This document shows positions 41,281 to 50,289 of a DNA stretch of 64,000 nucleotides, piece after piece (the stretch's first letter is position 1; each line of letters opens with the position of its first letter). The position numbers and the translations under genes were made by a program. This stretch comes from Bremerella cremea (GTDB taxonomy: Bacteria > Planctomycetota > Planctomycetia > Pirellulales > Pirellulaceae): positions 1 to 64,000 of the forward strand of contig NZ_QPEX01000046.1 of the NCBI RefSeq assembly GCF_003335505.1, written 5' to 3'. Below the pieces are notes generated by a model, which saw only the letters and a list, made by a program, of their open reading frames with translations, had not been told where the DNA came from and did no database searches.

Positions 41281-41958
41281 TTAGAGAGCGACTTGAACCC
41301 CAGGGCTCATTGTGGCACTCAAATTGACGCTACGAACATAGGTGCCCTTTGCCGCTTGCGGCTTCAGGCCATTGATATGATCAACAAAGGCGCGGATGTT
41401 GTCTTCCAACTTGCCCGCTTCAAAGCCGAGACGTCCAACGACCGCATGCACAATGCCTGCTGGGTCGTTACGAAATTCGACTTTACCTGCTTTGTATTCT
41501 TTCACGACGCGGGCCACGTCCGGCGTAACCGTGCCAGCACGAGGCGACGGCATTAAACCACGAGGGCCAAGCACGCGTCCCAAAGGACCAACCAAGCCCA
41601 TCATGTCAGGCGTGGCAATACAGACGTCGAAGTCTAGCCAGCCATCTTTGATCTTCTTAGCCAAGTCTTCTGCACCGACTTCGTCCGCACCGGCTTCTTG
41701 AGCGGTCGCGACGTTGTCCCCTTTGGCAAAGACGATCACTCGTTGAATCTTGCCGATACCATGTGGAAGAACCAGGGCACCACGCACCAACTGATCGGCT
41801 TGCTTCGGATCAATACCCAATCGCATCGCAATTTCGACCGTCTGATCGAATTTCGTCGTGTTGAACGACTTTAAAAGCACGATTGCGTCTTTGAGTGTGA
41901 GGGCGTCACCAGGCACTTTTTCGGCCAGAGCCCGATATCGTTTGGATTGTTTAGCCAT
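41281..41958 (-). CDS. rplA: 50S ribosomal protein L1
   Basis: 225-residue uL1 of the mobile stalk near the E site. MAKQSKRYRALAEKV at the start, LVGPLGRVLGPRGLMPSPRAG in the middle and GTYVRSVNLSATMSPGVQV at the end are diagnostic. The ATG at 41958 is chosen over a TTG two codons upstream. Length is normal. Confidence 0.98.
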   Translation of the reverse strand: MAKQSKRYRALAEKVPGDALTLKDAIVLLKSFNTTKFDQTVEIAMRLGIDPKQADQLVRGALVLPHGIGKIQRVIVFAKGDNVATAQEAGADEVGAEDLAKKIKDGWLDFDVCIATPDMMGLVGPLGRVLGPRGLMPSPRAGTVTPDVARVVKEYKAGKVEFRNDPAGIVHAVVGRLGFEAGKLEDNIRAFVDHINGLKPQAAKGTYVRSVNLSATMSPGVQVAL

Positions 41959-42010
41959 CGTCAATCGCCAAATTAAAGGGAGATAATGTTCGCAGTAGTA
42001 AGGGCGGGGA

Positions 42011-42436
42011 CTACTCGGTGACTTCTAGGCCCATGCTCCGAGCCGTTCCTTCGATCATCCGGCGAGCATGTTCCAGGTCACGAGCATTCAGGTCAGCCAT
42101 TTTCTGATTGCAGATATCTTCAATCTGCTCTCGGCTCACCTTGCCAACCTTCTTAGTGTTCGGGGTGCCACTTCCCTTGGCCAAACCAGCAGCCTTTTTC
42201 AACAAAGCAGCAGCAGGTGGGCTTTTGCAAATGAACTCGAAAGTTCGGTCGTTATAAACGGTCACGACAACCGGGATAGGCATGCCGTTAAATTCACGCG
42301 TCTTGTCGTTGAACTGCTGGACAAATTGACCCAGATTCACGCCGTAACGACCCAACGAGGTACCAACCGGAGGAGCCGGAGTGGCCTGACCGCCGGGGAC
42401 CTGAAATTTCGCTTGACCTACTTGTTCCCGTGCCAT
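42011..42436 (-). CDS. rplK: 50S ribosomal protein L11
   Basis: 141-residue uL11 of the GTPase centre. GQATPAPPVGTSLGRYGVNL with its proline-rich motif and the C-terminal RNA-binding domain ending EGTARSMGLEVTE are typical. The ATG at 42436 (MAREQVGQAK) gives the family length; the longer open frame upstream is not supported. Confidence 0.98.
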   Translation of the reverse strand: MAREQVGQAKFQVPGGQATPAPPVGTSLGRYGVNLGQFVQQFNDKTREFNGMPIPVVVTVYNDRTFEFICKSPPAAALLKKAAGLAKGSGTPNTKKVGKVSREQIEDICNQKMADLNARDLEHARRMIEGTARSMGLEVTE

Positions 42437-42597
42437 TTTGCTATTTCCCGAGTTGCGATTATTCCCAGTTAAGGACAAACGCAACCGTGTGCTATGAAAA
42501 CCGTGTGCTTAGTAAACAAAGGCCCCGAGGGTTATTCTCAAATTCCGCCACCAAAGGGGAGATAGAAGAATCGACCACCGGTCCGACTGATGCGGGA

Positions 42598-43458
42598 CTA
42601 AACTGGCTCCATTTGCCAGTGTTCCATCTCCACAGGTGTCGTGCGGCCGAAAATATTGATCATGACCGTAACCCGACCATTGGTCTCGTCGATCAACTCG
42701 ACGTCTCCTTCGAAGTTCTCGAAGGTCCCTTCCGTGATCCGAACATGTTCACCAATCTTAAAGCGAATGTTCGTCTTAACTTCTTCTTGTTCGCCTTCTT
42801 CAGGCTTGCGTGACTTCTTAACGATGCGATCCACTTCGTGTGGCAGCATGGGCACAGGCTTACCACCGGCTCCGGTGAAATCGCCAATGCCACCCGTTTC
42901 TCGAACAAGGAACCAGGTCTCGTCGTTGATAGCCATATGCACGACGATATAGCCGGGATACAACTTTTGCTTGGTTACCTTCTTCTTGCCGTTCTTGTAT
43001 TCCACCAAGTCTTCCGTGGGAACAAGAATGTCGCCAAAGTAATTCTCCAGGCCTGCCATTTTCACTCGCCGAAGCAAGTTACTGCAAATCGACTTCTCGC
43101 GATTGCTTTGCACCTTGAGGATATACCACTCTTTATCGACGGCGGCTTCAGCGGCTTCGTCTTCTTCCGTGATCTCTTCGATCGGGCCGCGATTCTTGCC
43201 CTTAGCAGGCGTAGCAGCGACCTTGCTTTCGACAGCAGGCTCTTCAACAGCAGCTTCTTCAGCAAGTTCGGAATCACCGGCCTCAGCTTCGCCTGTCGAT
43301 TCGTCATCGACCGCTTCAGCCGTATCTTCGTCGATCGAGGCGTCAGCGCTGGCAGCATCGTCGGCAACGTCTTCCGGCGTCGCATCAACTTCCGGCTGAA
43401 TCTCCGATGCTTCGGGATCTTTATCCGGATCAAACGAATTGTCTGCAGTGCTTACCAC
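42598..43458 (-). CDS. nusG: Transcription elongation factor NusG with acidic N-terminal extension
   Basis: 286-residue NusG. The NGN domain starts at about residue 109 (KEWYILKVQSNREKSI) and includes LYPGYIVVHMAINDETWFLVRET. The KOW domain lies at the C-terminus (FKIGEHVRITEGTFENFEGD). The first 108 residues are an Asp/Glu/Ala-rich, probably disordered, extension not found in E. coli NusG. NusG links RNA polymerase to Rho or to the ribosome in other bacteria. It lies between secE and rplK, the standard place. Confidence 0.96.
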   Translation of the reverse strand: MVSTADNSFDPDKDPEASEIQPEVDATPEDVADDAASADASIDEDTAEAVDDESTGEAEAGDSELAEEAAVEEPAVESKVAATPAKGKNRGPIEEITEEDEAAEAAVDKEWYILKVQSNREKSICSNLLRRVKMAGLENYFGDILVPTEDLVEYKNGKKKVTKQKLYPGYIVVHMAINDETWFLVRETGGIGDFTGAGGKPVPMLPHEVDRIVKKSRKPEEGEQEEVKTNIRFKIGEHVRITEGTFENFEGDVELIDETNGRVTVMINIFGRTTPVEMEHWQMEPV

Positions 43459-43540
43459 GAATCTAAACCTTAACCGGTAATTTAATACCGGGCCTATCTG
43501 CGAAGGAAACGGTTACTCGCAATTCCGCTAGGACCGTTAG

Positions 43541-44005
43541 CTATGCACCTGGATTGGAAGCTGTGGGAATAAGACCAATGGCCTTAAAAATCGTGATCCA
43601 CAAGAAATCGAAGGTGAACAGCAACAGTGCCAGGATGAAAATCAACGCGATCACCACAATGACACTTCGCCACAACTCAGCCTTGGAAGGCCAAGTCACT
43701 TTATTCATTTCTGCTTCAACTGCGATCAAAAAGTCCGCAAAAGTCGGCCAATTGATCAGTCGATAAGCAATCCAAAAACCAACGACTACTAATGCACCAG
43801 AAATAGCGTATTGCAGTCCATAATAAACCATCACTACGTAAGTATCCAGCTGCTGAAACAGCTGATACGCAGCAATCAAAATCAAAACCCAAATCGCCAG
43901 CAAGGTGGCCTGGCGGGCAATCCTACCCTGGGTTCGTTTATATCGATTCGCTTGAACCAGCTCGGTAAGCAGGGAAGCGGAACCGACAGTCTTCTCCTTG
44001 GCCAT
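43541..44005 (-). CDS. secE: Preprotein translocase subunit SecE, three-helix form
   Basis: 154-residue SecE. The conserved C-terminal unit has VEAEMNKVTWPSKAELWRS followed by a transmembrane helix (about 115-138). Two extra hydrophobic helices lie before it (about 31-50 and 60-81), so three spans are predicted, as in E. coli SecE and unlike the single-span forms. The ATG at 44005 is preferred over an ATG-like extension two codons upstream. It lies between tRNA-Trp and nusG. Confidence 0.95.
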   Translation of the reverse strand: MAKEKTVGSASLLTELVQANRYKRTQGRIARQATLLAIWVLILIAAYQLFQQLDTYVVMVYYGLQYAISGALVVVGFWIAYRLINWPTFADFLIAVEAEMNKVTWPSKAELWRSVIVVIALIFILALLLFTFDFLWITIFKAIGLIPTASNPGA

Positions 44006-44114
44006 GGTCACTCTCAGTCTTTGGCGTTCTTGCCGCGGCGACGACGCCTAGCAACTGCAGGTTGTCGTTTACCGGTGTGACGCGCCCAACAAGTTCGGTA
44101 ACACCAATGAATAG

Positions 44115-44187
44115 CAGGGGCGGTGGGAATCGAACTCACAACCTCTGGTTTTGGAGACCAGCGCTCTGCCAATTGAGCTACGCCCCT
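44115..44187 (-). tRNA. tRNA-Trp (CCA)
   Basis: The acceptor arms AGGGGCG / CGCCCCT pair, the D arm reads GCTCAATTGGCAGAGC and the T loop GTTCGATTC is present. The anticodon stem GGTCT/AGACC-type region encloses CTCCAAA, giving CCA for Trp. It lies between tuf and secE, as in several other bacteria. CCA is not fully encoded. Confidence 0.95.
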
Positions 44188-44241
44188 GTGACATCGCCGG
44201 ACCAGACAAATCTGGTCCGGCGAAGCAGGTATCTGATATTC

Positions 44242-45438
44242 TTACTCGGTGATCTTGGTAACGACGCCGGAACCGACCGTCTTACCACCTTCACGAATAG
44301 CAAAGCGAACACCTTCAAACATGGCGATCGGCTTGTGCAATTCAACTTCAATCTTCACGTTGTCGCCTGGCATGCACATTTCAGCACCGACCAGGTTAGC
44401 CGTTCCAGTGACGTCCGTTGTGCGGAAGTAGAACTGGGGACGATAACCGCTGAAGAACGGAGTGTGACGACCGCCTTCTTCCTTGCTCAAGCAGTAAATC
44501 TCTGCTTCAAACTTGGTGTGCGGGTTAATCGAACCTGGCTTGGCGAGAACCTGACCACGCGAAATGTCTTCACGCTTGACACCGCGGAGCAAGCAACCGA
44601 CGTTATCGCCAGCAACACCTTCCTGCAGGATCTTGTTGAACATTTCAACGCCGGTAACGGTGGTCTTGGTCGGCTTCTCGGTCAGGCCGAGAATTTCGAC
44701 TTCTTCACCAACCTTAACGACACCCCGTTCAATACGACCAGTAGCAACCGTACCACGACCTTCAATGGAGAAGACGTCTTCGATCGCCATCAGGAACGGC
44801 TTGTCGGTTTCGCGTTCTGGTTCTGGAATGTAGCTATCCAGAGCTTCAACCAATTCGGTGATGCACTTGGAAGCTTCTGGGTCAGCTGGGTTGTTGTAAG
44901 CAGCCAGCGAGTTACCACGAACAACCGGGCAATCGTCGCCAGGGAAGTCGTTCTTGCTCAGCAGCTCGCGAACTTCCAGCTCGACCAAGTCCAACAACTC
45001 TTCGTCGTCAACCAAGTCGCACTTGTTCAAGTAAACAACCACGCAAGGCACACCCACCTGGCGAGCCAGCAGCACGTGTTCCTTGGTCTGCGGCATGGGA
45101 CCGTCCGCAGCGGAGACCACCAGAATCGCACCGTCCATCTGGGCGGCACCGGTGATCATGTTCTTCACAAAGTCAGCGTGGCCGGGGCAGTCGATGTGGG
45201 CATAGTGACGAGTCGGGCTTTCGTATTCAACGTGAGCCACGGCGATCGTCACGGTTTTGGTTTCGTCACGAACCGTACCACCCTTGGCGATTTCCGAATA
45301 AGCCTTCATCTTGGCCAGACCCTTAGCAGCCTGAACCGCCAGGATTGCGCCCGTCGTAGTTGTTTTACCATGGTCGATGTGACCAATGGTGCCAACGTTG
45401 ACGTGTGGTTTAGATCGTTCAAATACGTCCTTGGCCAT
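44242..45438 (-). CDS. tuf: Translation elongation factor Tu with divergent switch I
   Basis: 398-residue EF-Tu that delivers aminoacyl-tRNA. G1 is GHIDHGKTT, G3 DCPGHADF and G4 NKCD. Domains II and III are ordinary, including the kirromycin-region GGRHTPFFSGYRPQFYFRTT. Switch I departs from the rule: where E. coli has EKARGITINTSHVEY, this protein has DETKTVTIAVAHVEY, preceded by KGGTVR. The switch I Thr that coordinates magnesium is kept, but Arg-Gly before it is Lys-Thr. It is flanked by tRNA genes in the E. coli tufB order. Confidence 0.97.
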   Translation of the reverse strand: MAKDVFERSKPHVNVGTIGHIDHGKTTTTGAILAVQAAKGLAKMKAYSEIAKGGTVRDETKTVTIAVAHVEYESPTRHYAHIDCPGHADFVKNMITGAAQMDGAILVVSAADGPMPQTKEHVLLARQVGVPCVVVYLNKCDLVDDEELLDLVELEVRELLSKNDFPGDDCPVVRGNSLAAYNNPADPEASKCITELVEALDSYIPEPERETDKPFLMAIEDVFSIEGRGTVATGRIERGVVKVGEEVEILGLTEKPTKTTVTGVEMFNKILQEGVAGDNVGCLLRGVKREDISRGQVLAKPGSINPHTKFEAEIYCLSKEEGGRHTPFFSGYRPQFYFRTTDVTGTANLVGAEMCMPGDNVKIEVELHKPIAMFEGVRFAIREGGKTVGSGVVTKITE

Positions 45439-45517
45439 TTTCTATGTCTTTCTTACCCCAGTTAAACCGTGAAAAAATTGGGATTTATTCAATTACGAAA
45501 ATCAAGGTGCCGTGAAG

Positions 45518-45589
<72 letters not shown>

Positions 45590-45756
45590 CGAAAAATGGG
45601 AAGCATGATTGGGGTTTTGCTTCCGTCACCTTTACCCGGCTACCCGCTTCCGAGCCGCCCAAACGGACAACCCTATTTTCGTTATCTATGCCGCATGCAG
45701 CCAACATGACCGCCTGGGCAATCTTCGCATCAAGCCGGGTAATGCAGCTTGTGCGA

Positions 45757-45827
45757 AGCGGGTGAAGGGAATCGAACCCTCGTCTTCAGCTTGGAAGGCT
45801 GTTGCTCTACCATTGAGCTACACCCGC
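45757..45827 (-). tRNA. tRNA-Gly (TCC)
   Basis: Acceptor GCGGGTG / CACCCGC, T loop GTTCGATTC and anticodon stem CAGC / GCTG around CTTCCAA give anticodon TCC. Confidence 0.95.
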
Positions 45828-45883
45828 AACCTTCCTAGGCCTTCTTAGTCTCAATTTCCAATAAAGCCCAGGATTCAATCTAG

Positions 45884-45965
45884 TGGGGGGTACAGGATTC
45901 GAACCTGTGAAGGCATTGCCAACAGATTTACAGTCTGTCCCCTTTGACCGCTCGGGAAACCCCCC
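45884..45965 (-). tRNA. tRNA-Tyr (GTA)
   Basis: Acceptor GGGGGGT / ACCCCCC, a long variable arm typical of class II tRNA, T loop GTTCGAATC, and anticodon stem ACAGA / TCTGT around CTGTAAA give anticodon GTA. Confidence 0.95.
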
Positions 45966-46063
45966 AAAATATCGCTCATCATTGACCCCACTGCTTTCGC
46001 ACTGAAAGGCCATTGTTTGCGGCACTTCTCAATCCAACTTTGACCCAAAAACGCCGTTAACGA

Positions 46064-46136
46064 AGCTAGCGGAGGGACTTGAACCCACAACCTGCTGATT
46101 ACAAATCAGCTGCTCTGCCAATTGAGCTACGCTAGC
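46064..46136 (-). tRNA. tRNA-Thr (TGT)
   Basis: Acceptor GCTAGCG / CGCTAGC, T loop GTTCAAGTC and anticodon stem GCTGA / TCAGC around TTTGTAA give anticodon TGT. It is the first tRNA of the cluster. Confidence 0.95.
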
Positions 46137-46166
46137 CCACTACCTGGGCTTTATGGAAAACCAATA

Positions 46167-46194
46167 AATATAACGAGTCAGCTTTTCCCCGCAA
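46167..46194 (-). promoter_or_regulatory. Candidate promoter for the tRNA-tuf cluster
   Basis: On the minus strand TTGCGG and TATATT are separated by 16 bases, and the -10 element lies about 30 bases ahead of the first tRNA. The -10 matches the consensus at five of six bases; the -35 is weak. Between here and the sigma-factor terminator (46195-46418) nothing else was recognised. Confidence 0.5.
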
Positions 46195-46418
46195 GGCATG
46201 AACATCCCTTAACGGACAAAAATCGACCAAAATCCCAGCTGGCTATCAGACACCTGCCAACCGAGCGAGTTCACCACATTCTGGGAAGTGAATTCTTCCC
46301 CTCTGGCAACCCTTTCGCAAAGCATTCCAGTCGATCTAACCAACGACTCGGTGCATCCTAAAGATGCCGAGCAACCAGCTGACGACTGAAGTCACTTTGC
46401 CGCATTGCTGATTGAACA

Positions 46419-46464
46419 CGAAATAAGAAACGCTCGCCAGCCCTGAGGGAGACTAGCGAGCGTC
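46419..46464 (-). terminator. Terminator of the sigma factor gene
   Basis: On the minus strand ACGCTCGCTAG / CTGGCGAGCGT (one wobble) encloses about 12 bases and is followed by TTCTTATTT. It lies about 70 bases behind the sigma factor stop. Confidence 0.8.
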
Positions 46465-46531
46465 TGAGTGAGTTTCTTTTGGGTTATTTTACCGGCAAAT
46501 AGGTTATCACCGGTCTGAACATGGCAAATGC

Positions 46532-48205
46532 TTAGTTCGTTTCAGGCAAATCGAAGTTGAAATCCCGAGCTGCGGTCTTCAACTTATTCAAAGCCCGAGC
46601 TTCGATCTGACGGATTCGTTCTTTCGTGACACCCAGCTCTTCGCCAACCTCTTTCAAGGTTTGCGGTTCACGGGAATGATCCAGGCCAAACCGACGGATG
46701 ATGATCTTTTGCTCCCGCTCGTCTAAGCGATGCAAGATCTTATCGATCTGTCGCTCACGTTGCTGCTGAGCCATTTCCTGCTCGTACTGATCACTACGCT
46801 CGTCGACCCGCGTGGTAAAGTACTCGTCCAAACTGGTACGGTAGCGATCGCGATGGCGGAACTCGACCGGAATCGTCCGGGCAAAGTTCTTCATAATCGC
46901 CCAACTACAGTACGTGCTGAACTTGTTCCCGCGAGAGTAGTCAAACTTCTCGGCGGCACGGATCAGCGACATATTGCCATCGGAAACGAGCTCGAAGAAG
47001 TCTTCCGTCGCAGCGACATGCCGTTTGGCGATCGAAACCACCAAACGCAAGTTCGACTGCACGATCAAATTCTTCACTTCGCTGGCCAAGTCGTAAAGCC
47101 GCTCGATCTCGTCCATGTCACTCGACTTAGGACGCTGAGGATCAAGCTGATCACGAATCTTAAGCGACTTATGCTTCAGGAAGTTGAACTTCCGAAACAG
47201 GTGATATTCCTGCTCGCGATTCAGCAGCGGCATTTCGTACAGCGAAGCCAGATAAGTCGGCAAACCAGATGGAACACGCACCTTTCGAGCTGGCTTTTCA
47301 TGCGGCGGCATATCGCCGAGGATTTCCCCTTCCAACTCCGGCTTTTCAAAGTCGTCGTTGTAGATGTTATCCAGCGGCAACTCCATCACGTGTCGATAAC
47401 GAATTTCATTGATCACACGATAGATCGATGCCCGCGTGCGCCCGTGCTTTTCTGACAAGCGATCCACCGAGACGCCATGCCGATATTCGCCGTAGATGAT
47501 CTGCTTGGCCGATTCGGTCAGAGGGCCGGTTCCCCGAGGGAAAACTGCCTCTTTCGGCATTTCGTCGTCGTGATTCTTGAGCGTGTAACGAATCGTTTCC
47601 ACACTGCGATTCATCTTGGCAGCCACCCGCTTGGCGACTTCCGAAGGGGTTCCCCCGGCATTGGCCAGACGGCGTGCGCGGTCGATGATTTCGAGCTTTT
47701 CGGCTTCGCTCAACTGGCTGAAATGCCGACCACGCTCGATCCGATCAGGATTCTCCTTCACGAACCGCTCGACACTGGAACGCAAGAAGCCAACCCGCTT
47801 ACGCCCCTCGAAAAGGAACTTGCGGCTAACGAGGCCCTGCTTCCGCCAGCGTGAAATGGTTTTCGTCGAAACGCTGAAGCGGTCGCTTAACTGCTCGACA
47901 GTAAGCACCTCTTCCGGCACAGAATCGACCGACACATCCGCCGCATCCGAAAGATCTTCCACCATCAAGCGAAGATCTTCCGCCGCCGATTTACCTGGCA
48001 ACAACGAACCGACATTGGTCTGCTCTGGCCGGAAATCGGTTAAGCGGTAATAGATATAATCAACCGGGTATTGCTTGCTCGGGTCGATCTCGGAGATTAG
48101 TTTCTCCGCACGATTGGCCTGATCGAGCTTACGATCCCGGGGGGCATATTTGATTTGTTGATCGCGCAATTGGCGCAATGCAACGTTTTGATATCCCTTG
48201 TTCAT
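46532..48205 (-). CDS. Sigma-70 family factor with three N-terminal HTH units
   Basis: 557-residue sigma factor of unusual build. From the N-terminus: a low-similarity region (1-95), a MerR/excisionase-like HTH (about 98-150, LTVEQLSDRFSVSTKTISRW), a second HTH (about 183-212, TPSEVAKRVAAKMNRSVETI) and a third (about 234-272, GVSVDRLSEKHGRTRASIYR). A sigma region 1.2-2 follows (about 318-450, with FFELVSDGNMSLIRAAEKFDYSRG), then region 4 (about 485-548, EVGEELGVTKERIRQIEARAL). Only about 35 residues join regions 2 and 4, so region 3 appears missing. The ATG at 48205 has GAGGGA upstream; the in-frame GTG at 48217 lies in that site. The promoter target is unknown. Confidence 0.88.
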   Translation of the reverse strand: MNKGYQNVALRQLRDQQIKYAPRDRKLDQANRAEKLISEIDPSKQYPVDYIYYRLTDFRPEQTNVGSLLPGKSAAEDLRLMVEDLSDAADVSVDSVPEEVLTVEQLSDRFSVSTKTISRWRKQGLVSRKFLFEGRKRVGFLRSSVERFVKENPDRIERGRHFSQLSEAEKLEIIDRARRLANAGGTPSEVAKRVAAKMNRSVETIRYTLKNHDDEMPKEAVFPRGTGPLTESAKQIIYGEYRHGVSVDRLSEKHGRTRASIYRVINEIRYRHVMELPLDNIYNDDFEKPELEGEILGDMPPHEKPARKVRVPSGLPTYLASLYEMPLLNREQEYHLFRKFNFLKHKSLKIRDQLDPQRPKSSDMDEIERLYDLASEVKNLIVQSNLRLVVSIAKRHVAATEDFFELVSDGNMSLIRAAEKFDYSRGNKFSTYCSWAIMKNFARTIPVEFRHRDRYRTSLDEYFTTRVDERSDQYEQEMAQQQRERQIDKILHRLDEREQKIIIRRFGLDHSREPQTLKEVGEELGVTKERIRQIEARALNKLKTAARDFNFDLPETN

Positions 48206-48758
48206 GTTGTCCCTCACTCAGTGATCAACAACATACGTCTGGTTTTCCCTGCGAGTTCCGATCGCCCAAACGATGTTTAACTTGGATCTAGCCCCCCTTC
48301 CCGGGGAACTATCACTCAAGCAACGGGACAGCTACCCACCTGAACGGCGAGCGCCTCTTTCTGTCAGATGCTTGAAAAGTTGAGTTGGCTGCAAATCAAA
48401 ATGAATTAACAATCAATTATTAGCCTGCAAACCAACCTCTTCTATAAACTTATACGATGAAGTGACCGCTTTAGTTGCTCATTTGTTCATTCTTTTTTCA
48501 AAATCCACCCCTATGGGGCATCAACAAGCGAGTCACTGCTGGTGATAAGTCTGTTCCCCCTAACCAATTGCGAATTTCGTGCCGAAAGCAACAGAATTTA
48601 CAACTTCGTAAAGGGAAGCCCAGGATTGTCAAACCGCTGGCTATTGTCAGTTACCGCAGCGAAAAGAATCTTTCAACATAATCTGCTTTTATTGACGATT
48701 CTCAGATATGTAGCGATTCTTCTTATGACCGCGATCCTATAAATCCTAGGCCGATCTC
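48206..48758. other. Divergent intergenic region, no gene seen
   Basis: About 550 bases, richer in A and T than the flanks, separate the leftward sigma factor gene from the rightward exported-protein gene and must hold both promoters. Short open frames (for example from about 48475) lack start context and recognisable products. No promoter pair was clear enough to mark. Confidence 0.4.
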
Positions 48759-50216
48759 ATGTTTTTCGATGCTTCCACGGCGATATTCGTTACAAAAAAC
48801 CACGGAAAGCCGCTCATTCGCTTTGCCATCGTAAACTGTGCCGCACTGGCTTTGCTGTGCGTTAGCTCACCGGCAATTGCGGCAGACACTTGGAAGCTTG
48901 AAGAAGATCTGCAGGGAAAAACTCGCCAAATCAACACCGATTTGAAGGTCCAAGGGACCATGCGAATCAATCCAGATGGCCGTAAGGTGCGTCACTACCC
49001 CATGGCCTTAACAGGTCAATATGTTGCCATTGAGAGAAATTTGAGTCCAACAACGGCTATCCGCTACTACAAAAAGGCCGAAACGGAGTCGACGGCAAAT
49101 GAAAAACCCTTGAAAGATTCGTTGCCAACGGTAAAGAGGCTAATTAGCGTCCACACAGACACCACCGGCCCACTTCTCTCTAGCCCTGAATACACTTTGA
49201 GCCGGGAAGAACTGGAACTAATCAGCGTTCCTGGCAACCCAGCCGCTCTTGGCCAGCTACTTCCTCAAAAGGCCGTCAAGAAAGACCAAGCCTGGTCGCC
49301 AGACAACAAGGCGATCGCTCAATGCCTAGGCATTGACGCGGTCAACAGCCACGAAATCACTGGCGTTCTAACCGAGGTCGACAATTCCGGCGTGGCCAAG
49401 ATCACTTTCGCAGGAAAAGCCTCTGGGGCCATCCAAGGCGTTGCTACCGAAATCGAGCTCAAGGCCCGCATGAATGTCGATACGCGTCAAAAATTGATCA
49501 CCTGGTTTGCGGCTTCCATCGAAGAAGACCGCGCCATTGGGCACGCCGTACCGGGCTTTAAGGTTACCGCCGTGGTCCGAACACAGATCCAGGCCACCCA
49601 ACCAATCGAGCAGCTCAGCGATTCCAGCCTTGCCAAAATCGACCTCGATGCCAATCGCGGACCGCAAATGCTATCGTTCGCCGGCAAGCAAGCTGGATTC
49701 CGCGTTTTGCACGACCGCGAATGGTTCGCCATGGCAGAAACCGCCAAGCAAACCGTTTTCCGCATGGTATCTGACGGAGAACTGCTTGCCCAAGCTAACA
49801 TCAATCGCCTGACCAACCTCAAGCCAGGCGAACAAACCACGCTGGAAGGCTTCGAAGTAGAAGTCAAGAAAGCCTTAGGAGAACGCCTAGGGCAAGTGAT
49901 CGACGCCGCCCAATCGGTTAATTCCCAAGGACTTCGTGAACTGCGTGTCTCGGCCGTGGGAACCGCCGACGGCATGCCCATCACTTGGATCTACTACTTG
50001 ATCTCCGACGATCAAGGGCATCGCTATTCGACGGTATTCACCTTTGAAACCAAACTAGCCGAGCAGTTCGGGCAAGCCGATCGCTCGTTTATGAGTGGCT
50101 TCGATTTGATTAACGAGGCCCAGCAGCCGACCGAGGCCGGTGAGACCGAAGAAGCCGCCCCAGAAAAGCCAGCCCTCATTCAAGCTCGCATCGAGCCAGC
50201 GACGACCATTCGCTGA
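48759..50216 (+). CDS. Exported protein of unknown function
   Basis: 485-residue protein with an N-terminal export signal: a 20-residue lead, then a hydrophobic core (about 22-40, FAIVNCAALALLCVSS) and a likely cleavage after AIAA. The rest is mixed alpha/beta with many conserved-looking hydrophobic strands and no enzyme motif that I recognise. It ends in an acidic, Ala/Pro-rich tail (about 455-480). It follows the divergent sigma-factor region and precedes a DUF3891 gene by 73 bases. A periplasmic or surface role is inferred from the signal only. Confidence 0.75.
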   Translation: MFFDASTAIFVTKNHGKPLIRFAIVNCAALALLCVSSPAIAADTWKLEEDLQGKTRQINTDLKVQGTMRINPDGRKVRHYPMALTGQYVAIERNLSPTTAIRYYKKAETESTANEKPLKDSLPTVKRLISVHTDTTGPLLSSPEYTLSREELELISVPGNPAALGQLLPQKAVKKDQAWSPDNKAIAQCLGIDAVNSHEITGVLTEVDNSGVAKITFAGKASGAIQGVATEIELKARMNVDTRQKLITWFAASIEEDRAIGHAVPGFKVTAVVRTQIQATQPIEQLSDSSLAKIDLDANRGPQMLSFAGKQAGFRVLHDREWFAMAETAKQTVFRMVSDGELLAQANINRLTNLKPGEQTTLEGFEVEVKKALGERLGQVIDAAQSVNSQGLRELRVSAVGTADGMPITWIYYLISDDQGHRYSTVFTFETKLAEQFGQADRSFMSGFDLINEAQQPTEAGETEEAAPEKPALIQARIEPATTIR

Positions 50217-50289
50217 TCGAGGCCACGTCGGCATACAATAACAATCACTTTGCATTGCTTGTATCCTGCCACCAGGGAAAGGCCCCCTT

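Noticed and set aside
44012..44114. Arg-rich reading frame between secE and tRNA-Trp that could be rpmG (L33)
   Set aside because: It translates to a run of Arg and Lys but has no start codon after the tRNA and no L33 motif.
44062..45465. 467-codon rightward frame opposite tuf
   Set aside because: It covers the tRNA-Trp gene and the antisense of tuf and has no domain signal.
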